Positions 1-6,606 of a DNA stretch of 21,253 nucleotides are shown piece after piece (within the stretch, counting starts at the first letter, position 1; each line of letters opens with the position of its first letter). The translations under genes were made by a program, and so were the position numbers. The DNA is taken from NCBI GenBank assembly GCA_963736055.1, contig CAVTNM010000007.1:1-21253 (forward strand). Reading direction: 5' to 3'. This DNA comes from AC-32 sp963736055 (GTDB lineage: Bacteria; Actinomycetota; Thermoleophilia; Gaiellales; Gaiellaceae). The notes below the pieces were generated by a model. That model saw only the letters and a program-made list of their open reading frames with translations. It was not told the origin of the DNA and made no database searches.

Positions 1-170
1 TGCTCCCGGTCGATCCCGAGCAACCCGGTGTCCTTGCCGCCGATGCGAAGGACCAGGACCTCGCCTCCGACGGCGACCTTGAAGTTGTGATTGGTGATCC
101 CGCCGCCGAGCGGCTCGAACTCCACCGCTTCTCCCGGCCACAGCCGCCCGACCGCCTCCTCCGCGCGCAT
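1..170 (-). CDS. Choline/ethanolamine kinase-like phosphotransferase, N-terminal part (cut by window edge)
   Basis: This gene reads leftward off the window, so only 56 codons are visible. The protein starts MRAEEAVGRLWPGE and continues with GGGITNHNFKV, then VLRIGGKDTGLLGIDRE. The G-G-x-T-N-x-N-F-K-V run, followed by V-L-R-I-x-G and a D-R-E about 20 residues later, is the nucleotide-binding N-lobe pattern of choline/ethanolamine kinases and related aminoglycoside-phosphotransferase-fold enzymes (family knowledge). Such enzymes phosphorylate choline or a similar amino alcohol in the cytoplasm. The catalytic loop lies outside the window, so the substrate cannot be judged. The ATG at 170 is chosen because a TAGGAT -10 box lies 5 nt upstream, which suggests a leaderless transcript. 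The start codon overlaps that of the divergent HAD gene if the latter begins at 169. Confidence 0.8.
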   Translation of the reverse strand, partial: MRAEEAVGRLWPGEAVEFEPLGGGITNHNFKVAVGGEVLVLRIGGKDTGLLGIDRE

Positions 171-819
171 GCGCGATCCTAGACTCGTGGAAGCGCTGCT
201 CTTCGACTTCAACGGCACGCTGTCGGACGACGAAGGGCTCCAGTGCGAGATCTTCCGCGAGCTGTTCGCCGAGCAGGGGCGGCCGCTGAGCGAGCACGAG
301 TACTTCGAGCAACTCGCCGGCCTGTCCGACCCGGAGATCGTCCGGCGGTGGCTCGGCCCCGGGCATCGGGCGACCCCGGATGTCCTGCGGGAACGCGTGA
401 GCCGTTTCCGGGAGCGGGCGGGCGACGGCTCGACGGTGCCGCCGCACGTGCGGGAGGCGGTCGGCCGGGCGGCCGGCGCCGCCCGCCTCTCAGTCGTGTC
501 GGGCGCCGCGCGCTCCGAGGTCGAGACGGTGCTGGACGCGGCGGGGATCGACGTGTTCGAGGTGATCGTCTCCGCCGAGGACGTGACGCGCGGCAAGCCC
601 GATCCCGAGGGCTACCGGCGCGCGCTCGAGCTGCTGGGCGTGGAGGCCGCCCAGGCTGTCGCGCTCGAGGATGCACCTCCCGGGATCGCAGCCGCCAAGG
701 CGGCGGGCCTGCGCTGCGTGGCCGTCCTCGGCACGGTCCCGCCCGAGCGGCTGGACGAGGCCGACGAGGTCGTTCCAAGGCTCGACACGGCACTGGTCGA
801 TCGCCTGTTGGAAAGCTAG
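169..819 (+). CDS. HAD-superfamily phosphatase (subfamily IA, beta-phosphoglucomutase-like)
   Basis: A cytoplasmic HAD hydrolase of about 216 residues, the usual size for the family. Motif I is DFNGT at residues 13-17. Motif II is the Ser in SVVSGAA, motif III is the Lys in GKPDPEGY, and motif IV is LEDAPPGIAAAKAAG. A helical cap lies between motifs I and II. The normal second Asp of DxDGT, the general acid/base, is Asn here. I recall FDFNG forms from other HAD proteins, so the enzyme need not be dead. The ATG at 169 gives MRDPRLVEALLFDF; an in-frame GTG at 187 (MEALLFDF) is an equally reasonable start and would remove the overlap with the divergent kinase gene. Its stop overlaps the convergent transporter's stop in a CTAG. 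The substrate is unknown; the kinase neighbour hints at a small phosphorylated metabolite. Confidence 0.85.
   Translation: MRDPRLVEALLFDFNGTLSDDEGLQCEIFRELFAEQGRPLSEHEYFEQLAGLSDPEIVRRWLGPGHRATPDVLRERVSRFRERAGDGSTVPPHVREAVGRAAGAARLSVVSGAARSEVETVLDAAGIDVFEVIVSAEDVTRGKPDPEGYRRALELLGVEAAQAVALEDAPPGIAAAKAAGLRCVAVLGTVPPERLDEADEVVPRLDTALVDRLLES
176..181 (-). promoter_or_regulatory. -10 box (TAGGAT) for the choline-kinase-like gene
   Basis: On the minus strand TAGGAT is followed by 5 nt and then ATG (170). No Shine-Dalgarno is present. This fits the leaderless pattern seen at several other genes here. No convincing -35 was seen. Confidence 0.4.
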
Positions 820-1697
820 GCCGCCGCGATCGAGCCCTGGGCCAGCGCTTCCCGAGGCTCCGCCCGGGCCTGACTTGCCAGCGAGATCAGGATCGCGCCG
901 CCCAGGGCGAGGACGAGGCCGGCGACGGCGACAAGGACGTGCCAGCCCGGACGGCTGAGCCGTTCGTCGAGGAGCGCGATGCCGAGCAGGACGCTCACCA
1001 CCGGGTTCGCGACCGACACGGTCGCGACCGAGGGGGCGAGGTGGCCGGTGCCGAGAGAGACCTGCTGCAGGACGAACCCGAGCACTCCGGCGGCCGCGAG
1101 CACATAGCACTCCCAGTGGGACAACATCACCCCCAGGCCTTCGTGCAGGAACTCGACGGTGGGCTTCGTCAGCGAGGCCGAGAGCCCGAAGAGGACACCG
1201 GCCACGGTGCCGTAGACGGCCGCCTTCATCTTCAAGCCTCCGTTCCGGCCGAAGACGAGCAGCCCGGCGCAGACCGCCCCGAGCACGACGATCGCGATCG
1301 CCCACTCGTCTCCCGGAGCGTTCTCCTTGCCGCCGGCGGGATCACCGAACACCGCGAACAGGCCCAGCCCGAGCAGGATGACCGCGGCGCCGCCCGCCTC
1401 CCGGCGGCCGACATGCTGGTTCGTCAGGAGCCAGCCGAGCGGCAGCGCGAACACGACCGTCGTCACGAGCAGTGGCTGGATCACCGCGAGCCGCCCGCGA
1501 TCGAGCGCCCCGGCCTGGAACGCGTACCCGATCAGCAGCGCAACCGTCCCGAGCAGCCACATCCGCTGGCCGGCGAGCCGCACCAGCGACATCGGCTTCG
1601 CCAACGACACACCGGCGAGGTTCAGAGCGCCCTTCTGCTGAAGCGCCGCCGCCAGCGCAAACAGGAACGCCGCCACGAGCGCGAGCACCGAGGCCAT
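816..1697 (-). CDS. DMT/EamA-family membrane transporter
   Basis: A 293-residue hydrophobic protein with about nine or ten predicted membrane helices, starting MASVLALVAAFLFALAAALQ. It has the two-fold repeat layout of drug/metabolite (DMT, EamA-like) transporters, with a second half around GLSASLTKPTVEFLHEG and SVANPVVSVLLGIALLDERL. The P-V-x-S-x-L-x-G-x-x-x-L-x-E pattern near the last helices is typical of DMT proteins (family knowledge). It also somewhat resembles NIPA-type magnesium transporters. The substrate cannot be told from sequence. The ATG at 1697 is chosen because TAGGCT sits 6 nt upstream, implying leaderless translation. The stop TAG shares a CTAG with the convergent HAD gene stop. 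Confidence 0.8.
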   Translation of the reverse strand: MASVLALVAAFLFALAAALQQKGALNLAGVSLAKPMSLVRLAGQRMWLLGTVALLIGYAFQAGALDRGRLAVIQPLLVTTVVFALPLGWLLTNQHVGRREAGGAAVILLGLGLFAVFGDPAGGKENAPGDEWAIAIVVLGAVCAGLLVFGRNGGLKMKAAVYGTVAGVLFGLSASLTKPTVEFLHEGLGVMLSHWECYVLAAAGVLGFVLQQVSLGTGHLAPSVATVSVANPVVSVLLGIALLDERLSRPGWHVLVAVAGLVLALGGAILISLASQARAEPREALAQGSIAAA

Positions 1698-1703
1698 TGA
1701 AGC

Positions 1704-1709
1704 AGCCTA
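1704..1709 (-). promoter_or_regulatory. -10 box (TAGGCT) for the DMT transporter
   Basis: On the minus strand TAGGCT is followed by 6 nt and ATG (1697). It lies in the 44-nt gap after the regulator's stop codon, so the transporter probably has its own start site. There is no Shine-Dalgarno. Confidence 0.45.
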
Positions 1710-1741
1710 CGAGGCGCACCGGTCGCTCGCCGCCGAGGGCG

Positions 1742-4624
1742 CTAGGCGGAGATCGGAGTCTCCTCCGCAAGCACAGCGGGAAGTTCGTTCCGCGAGTCCA
1801 GCTGTAGCTTGCGGAAGACGCTCGTGAGGTGACCTTCGACCGTGCGCGAGGTGACGAAGAGGCTCTGGGCGATCTCCCGGTTGGTGAGGCCTTGGCTGGC
1901 GAGTTCGGCGACCCTGCGCTCGCTGGCCGTCAGCGAGTCCAGGCCCGTGAGAACGACCCGGCGCGGGCGGGCGCCGGTGGCACGGAGCTCGGTCTCGGTC
2001 TGTTTGGCGAGGGGTCTCGCGCCCGTGCGGTAGGCGGCGTCGAGCGCCTCTCGGAGAAACCCTCGCGCTTCGGTGCGCCGATTGCGCCTCCGCAGGAGGG
2101 CACCGAGGTCGGCGAGCGCCCGCGCTCGTTCCGACATCGCATCGCCGCGCTCGAGGGCGTCGATCGCCTGACGGAGCAGAGCCGCCCCGCGCTCCCCTCC
2201 GGCCACCACGCCGGCGGCACGCATCGCCACCCCCAGCGCGCGCGGCGCACCGAAGGCCCGGGCGAGCTCGAGCTCGTCGTCCGCAAGCCGTTGTGCCTCC
2301 GCGCGCTCGCCGAGCGCGAGCTGGGCGAGCGCGGCCTCCGATCGCCACGGGAGGTACCCCGGGCAGGTAACGAGCGCCTGCGTCAGGCGTGCGCCGACAG
2401 CCAGCAAGTCCTCGAGCCCTTCGGCGACCCGTCCTTGCTCGACCCGCAGCCGGCCGCGAGCCAAGCGAAGAACCTCGGCCGTGAGCGATCCGCTCTCCAT
2501 TTCGAACTCGAGCGGTGCGAGCACCGTCTCGGCCGCTTCGAGCTCGCCGCGATCGACGAGTGTCTTGAGGAGGACACCGCCGTTCAGAACGCGGTACATA
2601 GGTGGGGCGGGGAGCTCGGTCGCAGCAAGGGCCGTGCGGGTGTCTCCTTCCGCGGCGCAGAGATCGCCGCGCCGAAGCGCGAGCCAGCCACGAGTACCCA
2701 GGCCGACCGCAAGCCGGCCGCTGTCACCGGTCACTCGGGCCTGCGCGATCGAGGCATCGAGGAGTGGACGCACCTGCGCATACCGCTCGGCCCACAGCAG
2801 CGAAAGGGTTGTTCTTGCGAATAACGCGGAGGGCGAGGACCAGCGAGGGTCGTCCGGGTCGCGGATCGTGCGCTCGGCTGCGCGGAGCGCCTGGGTCGCG
2901 AGCTCCGCTCCGACCTCGGCCGGTTCGTTCGTAAGAACGGACGTGAATGCCGCGACGGCCAGGAGCTCAGGCGGCACCGCGGGATCTCGGGCCGCCCGTT
3001 CGCGCAGCGCCTGCCCGCGGACGGCCATGGAGGATCCGGCCACGGGGTCGTTCATCCCGGCGACGACCGCGGCGGCTTCGAGCTGAAGCGCGAGCTCGGA
3101 GTCTCGAAAATCGAGTGCCGACGACGCGCGATCGAGAACCTCGACGGCCTCCGTGAAGCGCTGAGAGCGGTTGAGCGCGCTTGCCAGGACCCTGGCCGCC
3201 CGGGCGGCGGCCGCGGCCGTCGGCGCTGCTTCCACAGCCCCCTGGAGGTGCTCCGACCAATCCGCGAGCCCGGCGCTCGCCTCAGCCACTCCGAGCTCGA
3301 GGAGCAGCTCCGACTGGTCCTCCAGCGGCGCCGGCTCGGCGAGCGCTCTGCGGAGGAAGACCGCTGCCGACTCGGGGGCTCCGTGCCGCGCCGCCGAGCG
3401 CGCGGCCTCGACGAGCTGCTCGACGACCCAGTCATCGGCCGCGGGCTCGCTGGCCAGCAGGTGCTTGGCGACCCGTTCCTGCGTGCCGGGTTGCTCTGCG
3501 AGCAGTTGGGCGGCGCGCCGGTGGCCCTGAGCACGCTCCGCGCCGGACAGCTCCGAGTAGATACCGCTTCGAACAATTGGATGGACGAACACCAACGGCC
3601 TGCCGCTCTCGAGGATCCCCGCCGTCACTAGGAGCTCGGCTGCGTCGGCCGCCTCGGCCTCGTCCAGCTCCGCAAGTCGCGCCGCCCGGAGGAGGTCGCT
3701 CTGCTCGAGGATCGCCAGCGCCTGAGCCAGCCGCCCGGCAGGCTCGGGCAGGCGCCCGAGCCGAAGGCCAATGGAGGGACCGACCGTTTGCGCAGCGATT
3801 CCCTGCAGGTCGCCCGCGGCCTCCGCAGTCGAAGCGACACCTCCTTCGCTCAGTGCGTCCAGGAACTGGCACAGCAGGAATGGAGTCCCACCCGTTGCGC
3901 GCAGACAGGCTTCGACGAAGTCCGGATCCGGAAGCCCGCCGAGCCTCGACCCCACGAGCTCGGCGACGGCAGCTCTCGTCAGGGGAGACAGTCGGATCAC
4001 TTCGGAAGAGGGATCGGTCGTCAGCGTCGCAAGCAGCTCGGCGTCGGTTCTTACCTCGCGAGGTCGAATGGCGACGGCGAGCGCGACGTCCAGCTCCTCG
4101 AGCCGCGTGACGAGGAAGGCTAGGTAGCGGAGGGATGGTGCGTCTGCCCAGTGCGCGTCGTCGACCACCACGCAGAGCGGATCTACGGCGGCCAGATTCG
4201 CGCACAGCCAGTAGAGGCCGTGGAGGATCGCGAACGAGGGATCGACGCCTGCCGCGTGCCGGCCGTCGGCAGGAGATGCGCCCGGAAGCCCCAGCAGGGA
4301 TGCCGCCTCGCCGGCAGCGTCTTGCAGGAGATCCGCGCGCTCGACCTCCGATGCCTCGGCGAGCGCAGGCTCGAAGAGCTGACGCACCACTCCGAAGGCG
4401 AAATCGCGCTCCAGCTCCGTTCCCCGCGAACGAAGCACGCGCATGCCGCTCTCGACAGCCGCTGTCCGTGCGGCCGCAAGCAGCGCCGTCTTGCCTATTC
4501 CGGCCGGCCCTTCGATTACCAGGAACCTGCCGCTTCCCCCGCGCGCCTCGGCCAGCACCGATTCGATCTGCGCCAGTTCCTCGCTCCGCTCGAGCAGCGG
4601 TCTCGTGGCCGCGGCTCCGCTCAT
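1742..4624 (-). CDS. LuxR-family ATP-binding transcriptional regulator (LAL type)
   Basis: A 960-residue regulator of the large ATP-binding LuxR (MalT-like) class, close to the usual 850-1000 residues. The N-terminal AAA/STAND ATPase has Walker A GPAGIGKT at residues 39-46 and Walker B CVVVDDAHW near 151-159. The long Ala/Leu/Glu-rich middle looks like TPR-type helical repeats, the expected ligand or signalling region. The C-terminus from about residue 895 is a LuxR helix-turn-helix: LTASERRVAELASQGLTNRE, then IAQSLFVTSRTVEGHL. It acts in the cytoplasm as an ATP-dependent activator; the inducer and targets are unknown. The ATG at 4624 follows a TAGGCT -10 box by 8 nt and is the natural domain start. 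The downstream transporter on the same strand is a possible target. The frame is intact over 2.9 kb. Confidence 0.93.
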   Translation of the reverse strand: MSGAAATRPLLERSEELAQIESVLAEARGGSGRFLVIEGPAGIGKTALLAAARTAAVESGMRVLRSRGTELERDFAFGVVRQLFEPALAEASEVERADLLQDAAGEAASLLGLPGASPADGRHAAGVDPSFAILHGLYWLCANLAAVDPLCVVVDDAHWADAPSLRYLAFLVTRLEELDVALAVAIRPREVRTDAELLATLTTDPSSEVIRLSPLTRAAVAELVGSRLGGLPDPDFVEACLRATGGTPFLLCQFLDALSEGGVASTAEAAGDLQGIAAQTVGPSIGLRLGRLPEPAGRLAQALAILEQSDLLRAARLAELDEAEAADAAELLVTAGILESGRPLVFVHPIVRSGIYSELSGAERAQGHRRAAQLLAEQPGTQERVAKHLLASEPAADDWVVEQLVEAARSAARHGAPESAAVFLRRALAEPAPLEDQSELLLELGVAEASAGLADWSEHLQGAVEAAPTAAAAARAARVLASALNRSQRFTEAVEVLDRASSALDFRDSELALQLEAAAVVAGMNDPVAGSSMAVRGQALRERAARDPAVPPELLAVAAFTSVLTNEPAEVGAELATQALRAAERTIRDPDDPRWSSPSALFARTTLSLLWAERYAQVRPLLDASIAQARVTGDSGRLAVGLGTRGWLALRRGDLCAAEGDTRTALAATELPAPPMYRVLNGGVLLKTLVDRGELEAAETVLAPLEFEMESGSLTAEVLRLARGRLRVEQGRVAEGLEDLLAVGARLTQALVTCPGYLPWRSEAALAQLALGERAEAQRLADDELELARAFGAPRALGVAMRAAGVVAGGERGAALLRQAIDALERGDAMSERARALADLGALLRRRNRRTEARGFLREALDAAYRTGARPLAKQTETELRATGARPRRVVLTGLDSLTASERRVAELASQGLTNREIAQSLFVTSRTVEGHLTSVFRKLQLDSRNELPAVLAEETPISA

Positions 4625-4632
4625 AAGCGACG

Positions 4633-4638
4633 AGCCTA
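4633..4638 (-). promoter_or_regulatory. -10 box (TAGGCT) for the LuxR-family regulator
   Basis: On the minus strand TAGGCT is followed by 8 nt and ATG (4624), giving a leader of about 0-2 nt. The same hexamer precedes the downstream transporter. No clear -35 was found. Confidence 0.4.
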
Positions 4639-4742
4639 CTCCCCAGCCACCGAAAAGTCCGGGGGGTCTCCACGGTGCGAATCGCGGTCCGCGCCCGCCA
4701 GGATCGAGGCGATCCCGAGCTCCTCACGAGCTCATTGACCAC

Positions 4743-4748
4743 AGGAGG
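4743..4748 (+). promoter_or_regulatory. Shine-Dalgarno (AGGAGG) of the cupredoxin gene
   Basis: A perfect AGGAGG lies 5 nt before the ATG at 4754. It fixes the start and contrasts with the SD-less starts common elsewhere in the window. The divergent gap 4625-4742 holds no clear -10/-35 for the plus strand. Confidence 0.8.
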
Positions 4749-4753
4749 CTGAC

Positions 4754-5131
4754 ATGAGAAGGATCGCTCGCAGACGCTACTGGCTACTCGCCGCAATGGC
4801 CGTCGCCGCAGCGCTGGCCGTGACAGGCATCGGCTCGACCGCGACCACGAAGACCGTGAAGGGCACCGTCGGGCCCGGCTTCACGATCAAGCTGAGCATG
4901 AACGGCAAGAAGGTCACGAAGCTGAAGGCCGCGACGCCGTACCGCTTCGTGATCAGCGACCGCTCGAGCTCCCACGACTTCCACCTGAGAGGGCCCGGCG
5001 TCAATCGCGTCCTCACGTCCGTCGAATTCGCGGGAACGAAGAGCTACACCCTCACTCTGAAGAAGGGGAGCTACCGCTTCTTCTGCGACCCGCACGCGTC
5101 GTTCATGCACGGCGCTTTCAAGGTCACGTGA
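4754..5131 (+). CDS. Secreted cupredoxin-like type 1 copper protein
   Basis: A 125-residue exported protein. Residues 1-30 form a signal sequence: a basic start MRRIARRRYW, a hydrophobic core, then a polar exit. The mature part is a small beta-rich cupredoxin domain. Candidate type 1 copper ligands are His74 (SSSHDFHL), Cys111, His114 and Met118 (FFCDPHASFMHG). The C-x2-H-x3-M spacing is one residue shorter in the His-Met gap than plastocyanin (C-x2-H-x4-M). The likely role is electron transfer or copper handling outside the membrane. Its stop overlaps a GTG of the downstream frame (GTGA), but the sigma factor more likely starts at 5257. No electron-transfer partner is adjacent; the multicopper oxidase at 19420 is the only other copper protein here. 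Confidence 0.87.
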   Translation: MRRIARRRYWLLAAMAVAAALAVTGIGSTATTKTVKGTVGPGFTIKLSMNGKKVTKLKAATPYRFVISDRSSSHDFHLRGPGVNRVLTSVEFAGTKSYTLTLKKGSYRFFCDPHASFMHGAFKVT

Positions 5132-5142
5132 GCGCCGGCTTC

Positions 5143-5177
5143 GGAGGGGCGGGGGCGACACCGTGCCTCGCCCCTCC
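5143..5177 (+). terminator. GC-rich hairpin after the cupredoxin gene
   Basis: GGAGGGGCG (5143-5151) and CGCCCCTCC (5169-5177) are perfect 9-bp inverted arms around a 17-nt loop, starting 12 nt past the cupredoxin stop. There is no T-tract, so it is a possible terminator or attenuator rather than a proven one. It argues against a long N-terminal extension of the sigma factor. Confidence 0.35.
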
Positions 5178-5214
5178 CGGCGGCCAGTCGCCGGCGGCGG
5201 CCCGTACGCGAACC

Positions 5215-5220
5215 TATGCT
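5215..5220 (+). promoter_or_regulatory. Possible -10 box (TATGCT) for the ECF sigma factor
   Basis: TATGCT lies 36 nt before the ATG at 5257, giving a leader of about 30 nt. No -35 match was seen at the expected distance, so support is weak. Confidence 0.3.
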
Positions 5221-5256
5221 CGCCCGGACGCACCGGCCGCCACAGGCCATCACCCC

Positions 5257-5754
5257 ATGGAGCGCCCGCTCGACTCCACTCGGCTCGGAGACCACCTCGA
5301 CCGGCTCTATCGAGCCGCCTGGGCCCTCTCCGGCTCTCGCGAGGATGCAGAAGACCTCGTTCAGGAAACCTACGCTCGCGTGCTCTCCCGCCCGCGCTTC
5401 CTCCGCAACGACGACGACCTCGGCTACCTGCTGCGCGCCCTGCGCAACACGTTCCTGAACCAGGTGCGAACCGAGCGCAGCCGGCTGCGGCCCGGCCCTC
5501 TGCCCGACGAGCTCGATCGCATCCCCGACCCGCAGGCACGCCAGCCACAGGCCGCGCTCGAGGCCGGCGAGCTCTATGCCGCGATCGCCGCTCTGCCGGA
5601 CGACTTCCGCGACGTTCTCGTCGCCGTCGACATCACCGGCCTGTCCTACAAGGAGGCGGCCCGTGCCTTGCGGATCCGTGAGGGGACGGTCATGAGTCGC
5701 CTCTACCGCGCCCGCCAGCAGGTCGTGCGCAGCCTGGAAGGCGCCTCGGCCTGA
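5257..5754 (+). CDS. ECF-type RNA polymerase sigma factor
   Basis: A 165-residue sigma-70 family protein of ECF size, directing RNA polymerase to a stress regulon. Region 2 spans roughly residues 10-70 and contains LYRAAWALSGSREDAEDLVQ, followed by ETYARVL, the standard ECF core-binding pattern. A linker rich in Pro/Arg follows. Region 4 is at about 105-160, with AIAALPDDFRDVLVAVDITG then LSYKEAARALRIREGTVMSR. The frame is open upstream to a GTG at 5128 that overlaps the cupredoxin stop, but those 43 residues are low-complexity and carry no sigma features, so ATG 5257 is chosen. The next gene, on the opposite strand, is an anti-sigma-like membrane protein whose stop directly abuts this one. 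The pair probably works as a sigma/anti-sigma switch. Confidence 0.9.
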   Translation: MERPLDSTRLGDHLDRLYRAAWALSGSREDAEDLVQETYARVLSRPRFLRNDDDLGYLLRALRNTFLNQVRTERSRLRPGPLPDELDRIPDPQARQPQAALEAGELYAAIAALPDDFRDVLVAVDITGLSYKEAARALRIREGTVMSRLYRARQQVVRSLEGASA

Positions 5755-6438
5755 CTAGCCGGGAACCGTGCCGACGAGCACCTTGTTGCCCGACGAGGCC
5801 TGATCCCCGTCAGCCTCCTCGCGCGTGACGGTCAACGTCGTGAAGTTCTTCGGCGACACGCCGGCCCACAGCGTGACCTTGCGGCCCTCGTTGAATGTTC
5901 CGACGGGCACGAGTACGCCGGCGGCGTTCCGCAGCCACGCCTCGTAGAAGCGCCCGCCCTCGAGGCGGGGGAGCCCGGTGGCGTCGAGCTCGATCCGCCA
6001 CCCGGAGGAGGTTTTCGTGAGCGTCGCGTCGCCCTTGGCGCCCGGCGCCAGCTCGGTCGCTGCGAGTGCGGCGTGGAAGCTCTCGCCTGAGGTGCCCGAG
6101 CGGAACACGCCCACCCCGATGCCGACAGCCAGAACCACCGCAACCGTTGCGGCACCGATCACAACGAGACGGCCAGGCGTCGGCAGTCGCCGCGCGTGCC
6201 GTCGGGAATCGACGCGCGCTCGGAGCGAAGCGGGCGCCTCGACCTCGGCCGCGGCACCCCTTGCAAGCGCCACCGCACGCTGCTGCTCGGCAAGCCGGGC
6301 CGCGAGCTCCGGAGACTCGGCGACTCGGGCCTCGACCCGGGCACGACGCTCCGGCGCGAGCGATCCGTCCGCGAGCGCAGCCAGCTCTGCGATCTCCTGA
6401 CCGCCGGCTACGTCCTCTCGACGGCGTCTCAGGGGCAC
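5755..6438 (-). CDS. Membrane-anchored anti-sigma factor (RskA-like)
   Basis: A protein of about 227 residues in three parts: a cytoplasmic N-terminus (about 1-85, including ELAALADGSLAPERRARVEA), one membrane helix (about 91-112, LVVIGAATVAVVLAVGIGVG), and an outer C-terminal domain resembling anti-sigma-K RskA (LPRLEGGRFYEAWLRN, VPVGTFNEGRKVTLW). The zinc-binding HxxxCxxC motif of many anti-sigma factors is absent. It should hold the neighbouring ECF factor at the membrane until a signal arrives. A GTG at 6468 is also in frame, but the GTG at 6438 is preferred because TATCGT lies exactly 6 nt upstream, as at other leaderless starts here. Its stop CTA touches the sigma stop TGA: the genes are convergent, not co-transcribed. 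Confidence 0.82.
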   Translation of the reverse strand: MPLRRRREDVAGGQEIAELAALADGSLAPERRARVEARVAESPELAARLAEQQRAVALARGAAAEVEAPASLRARVDSRRHARRLPTPGRLVVIGAATVAVVLAVGIGVGVFRSGTSGESFHAALAATELAPGAKGDATLTKTSSGWRIELDATGLPRLEGGRFYEAWLRNAAGVLVPVGTFNEGRKVTLWAGVSPKNFTTLTVTREEADGDQASSGNKVLVGTVPG

Positions 6439-6444
6439 GTCAAC

Positions 6445-6450
6445 ACGATA
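6445..6450 (-). promoter_or_regulatory. -10 box (TATCGT) that decides the anti-sigma start
   Basis: On the minus strand TATCGT is followed by 6 nt and GTG (6438). This supports leaderless translation from 6438 over the upstream in-frame GTG at 6468. Confidence 0.45.
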
Positions 6451-6495
6451 GGGGAACTTCGACCTCACACCCTGAAAGACCCCGTTCGGGCGGAG

Positions 6496-6550
6496 CTATT
6501 CCCGCCCGGCAGGGTGTCTCTTAGACCTACGAGCAAAGCGGCGGGAATAG
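6496..6550. repeat. Perfect 11-bp inverted repeat in the anti-sigma/RTX divergent region
   Basis: CTATTCCCGCC (6496-6506) and GGCGGGAATAG (6540-6550) are exact reverse complements around a 33-nt spacer. They lie between the divergent anti-sigma gene and the RTX-like gene. The right arm runs into a 10-bp palindrome GACCCGGGTC (6550-6559). Operator or sigma-controlled promoter function is inferred only. Confidence 0.6.
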
Positions 6551-6571
6551 ACCCGGGTCGCCGGTGTCTCT
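6513..6571 (+). repeat. Direct repeat GGTGTCTCT, two copies 50 bp apart
   Basis: GGTGTCTCT occurs at 6513-6521 and 6563-6571. The similarity extends as GGTGTCTCTTAGACC versus GGTGTCTCTAGAGCC. The 50-bp spacing is close to five helical turns, as for paired regulator sites. It interleaves with the inverted repeat at 6496-6550. Confidence 0.5.
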
Positions 6572-6596
6572 AGAGCCGAGGGGTCATCTACACCGG
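6561..6596 (+). promoter_or_regulatory. Possible leader hairpin touching the RTX gene's ribosome-binding site
   Basis: CCGGTGT (6561-6567) and ACACCGG (6590-6596) can pair in RNA around a 22-nt loop that contains the palindrome CTCTAGAG. The right arm ends on the first two G of the Shine-Dalgarno GGAAGG (6595-6600), which precedes ATG 6607 by 6 nt. Pairing could limit ribosome access; this is inference. Confidence 0.35.
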
Positions 6597-6606
6597 AAGG
6601 AAGGTC

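Noticed and set aside
3432..4796. Long 454-residue open frame on the minus strand
   Set aside because: It overlaps the LuxR-family regulator in another frame and is Arg/Pro/Gly-rich without motifs, typical of a high-GC shadow frame.
5128..5256. N-terminal extension of the sigma factor from a GTG overlapping the cupredoxin stop
   Set aside because: The 43 extra residues are low-complexity, lack sigma features and cover a strong hairpin. ATG 5257 fits family length.
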